Source: Mariannaea sp. PMI_226 (taxonomy: Eukaryota; Ascomycota; Sordariomycetes; Hypocreales; Nectriaceae). From it: 64,000 nucleotides of DNA. Below, piece after piece: positions 48,421-57,765 of this stretch. Under the pieces are notes generated by a model. That model saw nothing but the letters and a program-made list of their open reading frames with translations. It had not been told where the DNA came from and ran no database searches. The position numbers and the translations under genes are program-made. Location: the NCBI GenBank assembly GCA_024336345.1, contig JANFOG010000004.1, positions 1,736,001-1,800,000 of the forward strand, written 5' to 3'. Within the stretch, counting starts at the first letter, position 1, and each line of letters opens with the position of its first letter.

Positions 48421-48457
48421 AGGTAGGTAGGTAGGCAGGTAGGTGAGTAAGTAGGTA
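48421..48457. repeat. AGGT/TAGG tetranucleotide repeat
   Basis: Imperfect AGGTAGGT units with single substitutions, about 70-105 bases upstream of the profilin ATG on its coding strand. Confidence 0.85.
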
Positions 48458-48854
48458 GTCTTTGGGTGAAGAGCGGGAACGGGAAGCGGGAAGCGAAGGC
48501 GGGATGGAGGGAGTCTGAGTGAGGAGGGGACGATAGTCCTGGCTGGGAGTCTTTAGCACCAAGTCACTTTCTCACACTTGTTACTTCCATTACCTGACAT
48601 TTTGTCGTCTTTTTTTTTACCCCTCCACCATCGGTTCCACTAGCTGGCCAGCTTATTGGCCTTGGGCTCCCCCGCCGTGAACGGTAGTGTGTACTTTGCC
48701 ATGCGTGCGATTTTGTGCTACCCATGCAGGTACCTGCAACATTCTGGGTAAGTTTCAGAGGAGAAGCCTAAGGCAAGCTTTGAGGTTGACTGGGCTGAGA
48801 TGTGGGCGAGTGTTTTGGACGCATGCATGCATTGCATGCTGTCCGTCTGTTGGT

Positions 48855-48874
48855 CTGGCTGGCTGGCTGGCTGG
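48855..48874. repeat. (CTGG)5 microsatellite
   Basis: Five perfect CTGG units, the same motif and count as at 39761-39780. Confidence 0.9.
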
Positions 48875-50586
48875 CTAGCTGCCCGCCTGTCACAGTGTCC
48901 CGCCATGGAAATGGTAGTTTTCTTTTTCCTTCCTTTCCTTTTTCTTTTTTCTTTCTTCTCCTGTCTCAGGCATGGTTACTGTCTCGAACTCTTCTTCCTC
49001 GGCCTTCTTGAAGTTCTATTTTTCGGGGCAAGGCAGCCAAGAAAGCTTGAGGTTCTCCATGACAGGAAGCAAATTTATTGTGGAGAGCTTGGTACCGTCA
49101 TGCGGTGTCGATGGCTGTTCGGTAAACGAAACACCTGACCGCCTTCATGACTTGCGGCTGACCCCCCTTTCGAATGCTCAAGAGAGAGAAAGAGAGAGAA
49201 GATGCAGAGGGAGAGGGAGCTTGGGAGGTCATTCGAAATTAGAGGCTTTATAGAAGACGAGAGCTACATATGTGCATTTACCTCCCCTCACTGGCCAACA
49301 AGACCGTAAAGTCAATATAATGAAGAGACAGAACTACCGCCGTCCAACATATAGAAGGAGAATTAGGTTATGGCGTGGAGGGCTAGTACGGACCAATCCC
49401 ATCAAGGTTGTCGTCCTGTGTAATATGAGATGGAAAAGACTCTCTTGGTTATGTGTTGTAACAAGCTTGGGTTAAATATGGAACAGCAACCCTTTCTTGG
49501 GTCTAGGGGTTTTTTTTCTTTTCCTTTTTTGCAGCCAATCTCACAATTGACATGTTGGAGTGGTTCAGCCGATCAGGGACCAAGCTTGAATCAGAGTGTC
49601 AATGATGTGCATACATAGCAGAAACAGCCCTGGACTATGTCTTGGAATATGGCGTCTATTACCCATTCCTGCTTCATTCGCACATGCAACCCTAAAATGG
49701 ACTGCTTCCTATTGCGAGAGTGAGACCTATGTTTGCAGCAGATAGTCTCGTTCAAATCGTCGTGCAAAATCCGAACGTAGCTCCCTCGACAGACGGCGGA
49801 TATCATAAGTTCAGGTTGTTGTTCTTCTGCTGGTTAGGCTTCCAATCCCGCCAACATGCTCAAACTCAGGAATGATTCCGAGGTTGACTGGCCGTCATCC
49901 ACCATGAAGGATGGCTCTTGCAAGCGCACAGGCTTTGCCGATGAGCGAGGCCAGGCCCTGGCTCTCTTCTGGGTGCACGCTCACCGAGCTCATTAATTGA
50001 ACTTCATGCATGCAGAGCTCAAAATACAACTGCCATTCCTTCGACTGTTGGCACAAGTGGCACCAGTAAAGAGGATTGCGGTATTGCCCTTAGTTGGCCT
50101 CTTTCCGAGCACCAACGAGGCATTCGCACAAGCATCCAAAGACTTCTTATTGTGGTACGGTGCGCTTGTGGCGCCAGATGACAGGCCCTCAAATGCCCAG
50201 TCCAAAACCTTTTTGTGGTACGAGCCGGAAGGCCTAGTATTATATATGTCGGATATTTGTTTTTCTATACCCAGCGTGTCGTACTACGTACTTTGAACAC
50301 TCATGTCCCATTGCCCACGCGTATTACTGTGTAGATCCTGGCATATGGCGCGTGCGGTTGAGGGTACCCTTGAAATTAGCACACCCGAGACGCAGGCGTC
50401 GACCCTGTATCGACTTCTTGGAGGAGACTTGAGGACTTTGAAACAGTGGACAAGGATGGTGAGGGTGCATATAGCTTTTTCAGGTTCAGTCACTGGGTAG
50501 TTACCTATGTGATGTGCCTACCATAACCAACAGCACTTTGAACACGGTTGAGCCTGTGACAACTGCCTCATTTGGATGCTTCCATC

Positions 50587-50871
50587 ATGACCGCCTTTTT
50601 CTCGTTGTCCATTATCTTGCTCACACATAGTGGAAAGATTGGTAATTTGGTTAGCTTGCAGAACTGTTTTGGGGATGGTGCAGATTGCACAATGGAGAAA
50701 AGGAACGAACGGGGACTTGTGTTAATCTGTACATGCAGACGATACGGAGACTTCACCTATCGAACATGGTGGCGATGCAAGAAGCTGAGGGTAATTGATT
50801 ACAATGGAGACGAGAACGGGACTGAGTATCTGACTACAACGGTCAAACAGTGTTCTATAAATTCACAGTAA
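50587..50871 (+). CDS. candidate small secreted cysteine-rich protein
   Basis: Single-exon frame of 94 residues; no family recognised. The first 12 residues (MTAFFSLSIILL) are hydrophobic and could be a short signal peptide, though a basic n-region is missing. The rest has six cysteines at 27, 34, 48, 50, 64 and 89, with an aromatic and basic central part (CTCRRYGDFTYRTWWRCKKL). An even number of cysteines after a hydrophobic leader is the usual look of fungal small secreted proteins and effectors. Against it: no TATA box or neighbouring gene supports it, and a frame of this length can arise by chance. Function unknown. Confidence 0.35.
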   Translation: MTAFFSLSIILLTHSGKIGNLVSLQNCFGDGADCTMEKRNERGLVLICTCRRYGDFTYRTWWRCKKLRVIDYNGDENGTEYLTTTVKQCSINSQ

Positions 50872-52941
50872 TGGTCGTGACAGCCGATATTAGCTACACC
50901 TTATTGCTCATCCTGATCTAATGTTTGGCTGTCACCGCTATCGCATTCGCTAGTAGATAAAGAGGAACCGGAATAGTCGGTCACCAGCAAACAACCGACC
51001 CCAGTTTGTTTGGTCGACGTGTTTTATAGCGTTAGTCTGATCAATTATTGATTGCATTTGTTGCAATAATAAGCGTCGGGGGTTACTGGACGGAGCGCTT
51101 GTTACAAGTTCCTCTGGCGTTTTTTTACCTGGTGGTGGAGTATTCGACAGCTGGCGCTTGTCCCTCTAATTTAAAACCCAAAGCCGAGGGTCAAATATTT
51201 CAGAAGCCAACAAATTGTACTTCGTATTTTAATGCCAAAAAAAGAATAAGAAGAAGACTGGCCAATGATAAACCAACGTTAATCTTCAGGTATCTTACTA
51301 ATTTCTGATCTGTGGGCACTGCTGGAAGTCTTGCTTCCAGAAGGCTCGGCGGGACAAAGGAGATGGAAGCCCTAATTTAATGACAGGCGACGTTGATGAC
51401 GGCAGATACCTGTCACTCTCGACCTCTGACTGATTCCTTGCCACTTTAACTGGTGGCTCCCACATGGGGCCGCTGCCGTAGTAGGCAACAGGTGCCGTGG
51501 TCAACCAACTTCGAACAATCTCTCACCCCCTTTCAGCCGCTTCGGCTCAACTTCGACACCAAGCCTCTTCCGACACGTCTTTGCGACAGCCCTGGAGATT
51601 GACGATGGCGATTCGGCGTTACATTGGAGGATGAGTCAAGGGTCCTAGTATGGATGGTCCTGGACGAGAATGCGCTGAGCCATGCAGCTTCCAGAATGCT
51701 TGTCCGGCGAAGCCGTTCAATAGAAATACATAATCCTGTGCAGATTACTCTGTAAGGGACAGGTATGTAATATTATTTTAATCCCTTATATGTGTACGTA
51801 GCATACCTTACATATAGGTGTACTATTCATCTCATCTCCGAGGAGAGGCAGCAGCCAACCTCACGTTTGGCTTCTTACTATGTACCTTTCTCCTTTCCTT
51901 TTCTTCCCTTCCCAACTGTACCAATATAGACAAGAGTTCGATGATCCTGTGAACAACCTACCTCACATAGTTTGAATCCCTCCCATCAAATAAGCTTAGC
52001 CTTGGCCGGAACCTGGTTCGTTCTGCTTGATTCAAGGCCACCAGCGCCCTCCCCAGGCATTTTTTCGTGCTGATCTCTAGTCTCTCAAGAACCGTCCCAT
52101 CAACCTCAAACATGCTTGGCCCGTGAGCCGAACCACACAACACCCCCCCCCCCCCCCCCTTCTCCCCCGCGTCTAACGGCGCGAAATAGATGAAAGCCCC
52201 TTTGTGCCCACTTGTTGATGATTCCCGCTTTCCTTCTGCTCGACTCGTTCCAAATAATTGTCTTTTTTTTTTCTCTTCGTTTGATGAGGTAGGCTGGCCT
52301 TTCGACCCGATTCTTGTGTGTGTGATCACTTCTTCATTAAATCTCTTCCTCTTCGTTTCATTCCTTCATTCATAGATTACACTTATACACACACAACCAC
52401 GCTCGCTTTCTCTCTTTTTCATTTCAAGACTCACATTCTACGACTCCAGAAGACTACTCCTCATCTGTTACAATTACGTTTTTCTTACACCCTCTTCCCA
52501 CTCACCCCTCTTGTCGATCCCAGGTACCTCCCTGTCTTGTGTGGTGGAGTTTCCCGCTGGTCGAGACAACTACCCAAGACTCCTTTCTACTGCTTCGTGT
52601 CAGGAAATCCTCCGACGAAGGCATCTATACACAAAGACTACATAGGCTGGCTCGCGCAAACGCTAGAAGGGACCAATCAATAAGTGAGCTTCTTGTGAGA
52701 CACAACCGGGCGGAAAGTTCTCCTTCCTCACGAGCCTATTAGTTCCTGGGCTTCTCTTTTTGCGCGTGAACGCGAGTTGTATCAGACCCTGTCAATTGCA
52801 AGGAGTGGCGGTTTACGGTTCACACGACTCTAAATCTAAGACAATCCCCTCACACCTCCTGCTCGACTACCTCGTTTACTTCCGACAACCTCCTGTTGCC
52901 ACCCCGCCCCGCTAGCCGTCACAGGGCTTTCCTATTTCATC
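50872..52941. other. intergenic region and long T/C-rich leader
   Basis: No gene supported. 52260-52530 is rich in T and C and probably contains the start of the transcript that encodes the protein at 52942. A C17 tract lies at 52143-52159. Confidence 0.5.
52143..52159. repeat. C17 homopolymer
   Basis: Seventeen consecutive C on the plus strand, followed by TTCTCCCCC. Exact length is uncertain in principle. Confidence 0.9.
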
Positions 52942-54999
52942 ATGCCTTACCGATCCAGGGCGGAGACCTTGACGGTTCCAGCTTTGACAGAACGACCCAG
53001 CACCAGTGGCGGACCGACTGAAGACAAAGGTCGCCTCGAGAAAGCAGACTTCAGCAAACGGATGTCGAGGGACGATCTTGCGCTCACCTTGAAGAGTTCT
53101 AAAGCCCAGGCATACCATGTCCCGATCCGTGGCCGACTGCCTTCACCAGAGTACAGCCTCCGAGGAGATTCACAGCGCCCCATGGCAATGGCTCGAAATC
53201 CCACCCCTGAGTCTTTGCGAAATGCTGGTGAGAGTGGAATTATCGCCATTGGCATGGCCTTAGGGAGCCCTGGGGAAATGTCGAACCCGGAAAGTGGCCC
53301 GGTGGCCTGGAGGATGCAGAGGGCCATGACTGCTGCTACTACAGGCTTCCCAGAACCACCGGAGGAGCCCCAGACGGACCAGGCAGAACAACAGAAGAGC
53401 AGCATATGGGGCCTATTCCGGTCAAAATCAAGACGAACCCGCCCGCCGGAGCCCGCCACGGCGCAACGATCATTAACTGATAACTCTAACAATTCTAGCG
53501 CATCAGTTGCCACTCGAGGACACCGATCTGGATCACAATCGAAGCCCCAGGCACCCCAAGATACTCAAAAGAAGCTCCCAAAACACAAGCCTCTTGTCGT
53601 TCGTTCCCAGACCGACCCCGCGACACCAGCCCAGGCTGAGTTTAAGGAGCCGGTTGCTGAGAAGAAGGTAGCTCCTGAGGAGACAAAACCAACCAAAGAG
53701 TCCAAATCTGGCGGCCTAGGGCGCAAGATGTCGCTTAGGGCTCTTCGCGGAGACCGATCGCGCAAGGGAGCACACAAGGAAGAGCCTATGCCTCCTCCTC
53801 CTCCTCCCTTGCGTACTCCCTCGCCTCCACCTCCGGTACCTCAGATTTCTAGCTCGCTGCTAGATATAGAAATTCCCAGCATTCAAATGGAGCGATACAG
53901 TGTCATGTTTGGCAACGTTTTAGGCACGCAATATGACCCGTCATCTCTACTCTCTCGACGACAGGCGACGCTCGATCGACTTAAGACTATGGACCAGAAT
54001 ATTACAGAGGACAGCCAGGAAGCGCTTCCTCGACCGCGGAGAGCAACTTCTCCGCAGCCTAAGCCATCACCAGTCTTCTCTCTATTTCCTGGAGCTCCGA
54101 AGGATAGCCCAATCCAATCCTCGCCTCATCGATTACGCTCCAATACAACTCCTGCTCCAGCGCATTCTCCTGTTCGATCTACATTGGAGAACGAGTCCAT
54201 AAATGGCCAAGAGCAACCAAGGGTAGATATCCTGCAGCCCACGACCTTCCTAGTCTCCGAATCAGGCAGCCCGAAGAAGATGCCATCGCCAACGACGGAC
54301 TCTGCTCATCTCCGATCCAGGCTCGCCAAACGAGCCGCGCTCCTCCCAGCTCCCAGAACCGAGAAGTCCAAGCAAGATGCCGTCAGCAGGAGAAGGGATG
54401 AATCACCGGCGAGCCTTGAAGTAGACTCCTCACCGCGCAGAAGACAGCCTTCACCTTTCACTCCTGACACCTCGAGCTTGGTGCTTGATTCTGATAATTC
54501 CGATGACGAGGTTGAGGTACACATCACTGAGAAGCTGCAGCCAACATTGGCTGAACCTGCGTGGCAGATGATTTCACCTCCTGTGTCCACAACCTCGTCC
54601 TTCAACTCTGAAAAGACGCGGAGGCCGAGCCCAACTCGAGTGCCGAGCCCGCCGTCATCAATCGCGACATCTGAGCAGATCACCGTCGTCGAACCGAAGC
54701 AGGAGCTAGTTTCGCATAGTTCCGAGGAGGATCTAAAAGCCGCCGTGGAAATTAGCATTGCTCGCCAAATCAGCGTCTCACGCCACCAGCGCAGGATGCT
54801 GCACCCACTCAAGAGCAACCCAAGCTTGCGGCGCCCAAAGATGGACGGCGTAACCCCCGGGTATGATATTCCTGTCGGGAAGAACGAGCGATTGGCCGAA
54901 ACCAGGATAGCTGTGCCAAGATTAGTGCGTCCTGAAGACACGAATGCATGGGAGATGTACCGCAAGAGCTCAAGGGTTGTCCTTGAAGGAGAACCCTGA
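52942..54999 (+). CDS. long, mostly disordered fungal protein of unknown function
   Basis: Single exon, 685 residues, ATG at 52942 in a good context (TTCATCATGCC). The protein is dominated by Ser, Pro, Arg and Glu and has no globular domain that I recognise. Features: a basic SKSRRTRPPEP stretch (about 160-170), GLGRKMSLRALRGDRSRK (about 262-280), a PPPPPP run with further Pro-rich sequence (about 285-300), and a short ordered-looking motif IPSIQMERYSVMFG (about 312-325). That motif recurs, as far as I recall, in uncharacterised proteins of filamentous fungi. Many SP/TP and RRxS sites suggest phosphorylation. The C-terminus (LVRPEDTNAWEMYRKSSR) also looks conserved. A scaffold or signalling role is conceivable but unsupported. 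Confidence 0.82.
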   Translation: MPYRSRAETLTVPALTERPSTSGGPTEDKGRLEKADFSKRMSRDDLALTLKSSKAQAYHVPIRGRLPSPEYSLRGDSQRPMAMARNPTPESLRNAGESGIIAIGMALGSPGEMSNPESGPVAWRMQRAMTAATTGFPEPPEEPQTDQAEQQKSSIWGLFRSKSRRTRPPEPATAQRSLTDNSNNSSASVATRGHRSGSQSKPQAPQDTQKKLPKHKPLVVRSQTDPATPAQAEFKEPVAEKKVAPEETKPTKESKSGGLGRKMSLRALRGDRSRKGAHKEEPMPPPPPPLRTPSPPPPVPQISSSLLDIEIPSIQMERYSVMFGNVLGTQYDPSSLLSRRQATLDRLKTMDQNITEDSQEALPRPRRATSPQPKPSPVFSLFPGAPKDSPIQSSPHRLRSNTTPAPAHSPVRSTLENESINGQEQPRVDILQPTTFLVSESGSPKKMPSPTTDSAHLRSRLAKRAALLPAPRTEKSKQDAVSRRRDESPASLEVDSSPRRRQPSPFTPDTSSLVLDSDNSDDEVEVHITEKLQPTLAEPAWQMISPPVSTTSSFNSEKTRRPSPTRVPSPPSSIATSEQITVVEPKQELVSHSSEEDLKAAVEISIARQISVSRHQRRMLHPLKSNPSLRRPKMDGVTPGYDIPVGKNERLAETRIAVPRLVRPEDTNAWEMYRKSSRVVLEGEP

Positions 55000-55786
55000 T
55001 GAAAAAAAATTCTAGATGGGAGGGAGAGGCGGTCTGGAACGGCGTCTTTAGAATACAGGAGGCGCGACATTTTGGTTTTTCTTCGCTTTTTTTTGTTCCT
55101 ATATCTTTTCTTTCTTCACCCCTTTTATGGCCTTCGGACTTATACTGCCGGACTCATCCTCACTGGCTGAGGCGTGTCTGGCAGTTCAGCCTTTCACCAA
55201 GCATATTTACTTGTCTTCTTATACCTCCCGATATTTCCTTGATCTGTCATTGTTGAATGATACAAGTACAATCACGAGCAAGTTAGAAGAATATCGAGAT
55301 TACGATTTGTGGTGGAATCAGATACCATCCATCATCTACCTAGCATAGCGCAAAGGAGTTGAAAAGGATATGGGCGCAGTTGGGCCACAGCCCTGTGTGG
55401 ACAAGGATGTTTTGCTTTGTTTCGATCCGTTTGACGGCAGCTTATCACCATGAATTGGAAGAGATTTTCTAAATTAAAACAAAAAAACCAATCATTAAAA
55501 GCGGTTGCGTTTGTCCTAGCATAGCTCCACCATTGTACGTGATGAGAACAAGAAGCCAATTGGTTGCGCCCCCTTCTGGTGCCCTTCCAATGTTCTTCAC
55601 ACGTTTCTCTCATGAGTGAGTCTTCAAAACCTGCTCTAATAGTTCTCCCGCAAATAATGGCCGGATGCGTTAATTGGCAAGTGTCTGCGCCGTAAGAAAA
55701 ATATAACCAATGTAAAGAATAGAAACGACATCTCGTATATGCTGAAAGAAGTGGCATCCCGACGCTGAAATAAAAATGCGCCTCCC
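55000..55786. other. convergent spacer before ykt6
   Basis: 787 bases between two facing stop codons. No supported gene. Confidence 0.55.
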
Positions 55787-56691
55787 TTACATCAAAACAC
55801 AGCATGAGTTCTGCTTCTTGGCACCCTCTGTTTGGTGAAGATAGCAGAGTTAGTTAATAGATATCTTTTGCGCTGCGATGAACTAGAAGAAAAGTGGAAA
55901 TACATACGATAGAATGCTCTGCTTGACATGGACAGATCCTCGCTTTTGGCCACCAGGTCGTCGATCTTCTCGCCTCGCTGCAACACTTTCTCAATGGTCT
56001 CGTGGAGTACGATCTTCGTTTCGTCAAGCTCCTGTTGGATCTTAAGGATACTGCTGGTCTTCTGAGGGTCCTGGCATTCGGTAAGGTATTCCTGAAACTT
56101 GGGCATCTGAAGGGTGGGCGTTCCATTTTTCCAGGTTTCCTCCTTATGTGCTACAAGAAAGTCGTGGACGGCGTTGGTAACGAGTGTGTGAGCGGCAAGC
56201 GCGGGATACTGGGAATCGGTGATAACGATGCCGCAGATACCCTCCTTCCGACCATAGGCGTAAAAGACAGAGTCTAGAGGAGAGTTCATCGTGAGCTTGA
56301 GCGTCTACGTAGCGCATTGGCAGTAGCTGGCATACCTTGCTGCTGCTGTTGGACAACCTGCCGCTGGGTTTCATCTCTTCCGAGAGGGACGGTACCCTCG
56401 GCAACTCCCTTCGCAAAGACGGTCATGAATTCTCCAGCGCTGGAAGATGTGGCATGGTGAGCAGGGGGATCCAAGAAGTCACAGGCTGATTTGGGATGAC
56501 AAACGGTGTGCGCTCAAAATAACCCCAGGAGCTGAGGTTCTTCACAGCGATAAGCTCATGGACAGGATTACCCTGGGGCTTGTTGCGAATGATCTAAATG
56601 GAGCGAGGGGTTCGTTCAGCTTGAGGTGCTATCGGGGTCGGTGAGGGGCAAGGATGGAGGGGGAGCATACGCCGATGTAGTATAGCTTCAT
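55787..56691 (-). CDS. ykt6: R-SNARE Ykt6
   Basis: Lipid-anchored longin-type v-SNARE of Golgi, vacuole and autophagosome fusion. Exons on the minus strand: 56691-56671, 56593-56505, 56439-56336, 56273-55908 and 55827-55787; 206 residues. The ATG has a perfect context (GCCACCATGA). The longin domain begins MKLYYIGIIRNKPQG; AGEFMTVFAKGVAE follows the second splice, and YGRKEGICGIVITD the third. The R-SNARE helix contains QQELDETKIVLHETIEKVLQ and RGEKIDDLVAKSEDL, with the central Arg at the ionic layer. The C-terminus is NSCCVLM: a CaaX box (CVLM) for prenylation preceded by a palmitoylatable Cys. Intron 56440-56504 (65 nt) must be removed, since reading through it shifts the frame. Confidence 0.95.
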
Positions 56692-57765
56692 GGTGGCGGA
56701 TGAAGATGGACAGCAGGGTTCGGTTCGATACAGCCGACGGGGACGGCAGGCTGCGGGGCGACGAAATTCGAGCGTGATGGGAGCAGAGGTTGAAGATTGA
56801 AGGATGCGAAACGATCAGGATCTGGTGAAGATATGTGGAGTTTTCGAATACGTACGGTGCAGCCCCGGAGCAGCTGCGACGGAATCCCCGTAGTGCATCC
56901 AGACTAAAGTATCCACGTTGGTCTTCACCGTCACATGTTCTCGCGGCCACTATGGCTGGGTGGACGGCAACAGTGGAGGCGTCCATCATTGGATGGAAGG
57001 CTTCCAACTTGGGGCTGAGCGGCTTATTGGGAGGGGAGGGCCAAAACTCTACCTACTTGAACACCTGAAGGGGGGCTTAGCGCGGGTGGCACACCCCCTA
57101 AACTGTGCCACTAGCTCACGCGGCGCCAGGACCTTATAGAAACCTCAGCCTATATTGTACCTTAGGCAGGCATATTATATTGGTCGGTATTTATTTGCCA
57201 GCTTCAGCCTAGGCAATGCAATTAGACCAAAGGCAGTATCTAGATCGCCTGAAGTTCGAACGCACGAAATGCTTCAATCTTCATGGGACCCCAGTGCCGA
57301 ACCAAGAAATAACTGTCCAACAGCAGCTGAGTCGACTGTCCGCGAGACAGAAGGAGAAGCACACCTACTAGTACATCCAGGATGCCAACTTCAAGGAAAG
57401 CCATCGACGCTGATTGTTATTGCAAATTTCATGAATGGAGTTGGTCGAGCTTTACTTCTTGCAACATCGAGTTTACTAAATACAACTAACATGCACTGTT
57501 TCAACCATCCCGTAGGTACGTTTGATAGCTTCTCTGATCTCCCAAATTGTCCTTCAACTTCACTTACATACTCAGTCCATGAACCGGACTCGATGATAAG
57601 TCCACAGCTCGTCGCGTCACACCACATCACTGCCTATCGTGAACAACAAGAATATATATTGTCGCTATAATGCCCTAAAGTAAATGTCTATTCAAATACC
57701 TACTATAAATGACAAACATGAGGTATATATCTGCATGGCTAAAGCTGAGCACAACTGAGCCAATA
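56692..57765. other. intergenic region between ykt6 and the NACHT-ankyrin gene
   Basis: Holds the ykt6 promoter and the 3' region of the next gene. An open frame at about 57155-57670 lacks a family match and an ATG with good context; not called. Confidence 0.5.

Larger units (their letters stand above)
48353..50586. other. intergenic region upstream of the profilin gene
   Basis: No gene recognised. It holds the profilin promoter, a TAGG repeat, a (CTGG)5 repeat and a T/C-rich stretch near 48915-48960. Two adjacent open frames (ATG 49857 and 50297-region reading) have no family similarity. Confidence 0.5.

Noticed and set aside
54306..55070. 254-codon minus-strand frame opposite the disordered protein
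   Set aside because: Shadow of a Ser/Pro-rich gene; composition explains the lack of stops.
56440..56504. Reading ykt6 through this segment as coding
   Set aside because: The segment is 65 nt and shifts the frame; removing it restores the longin-domain sequence.
57155..57670. 171-codon plus-strand frame between ykt6 and the receptor gene
   Set aside because: No ATG in good context at its beginning and no similarity. It could be a relic but cannot be supported.
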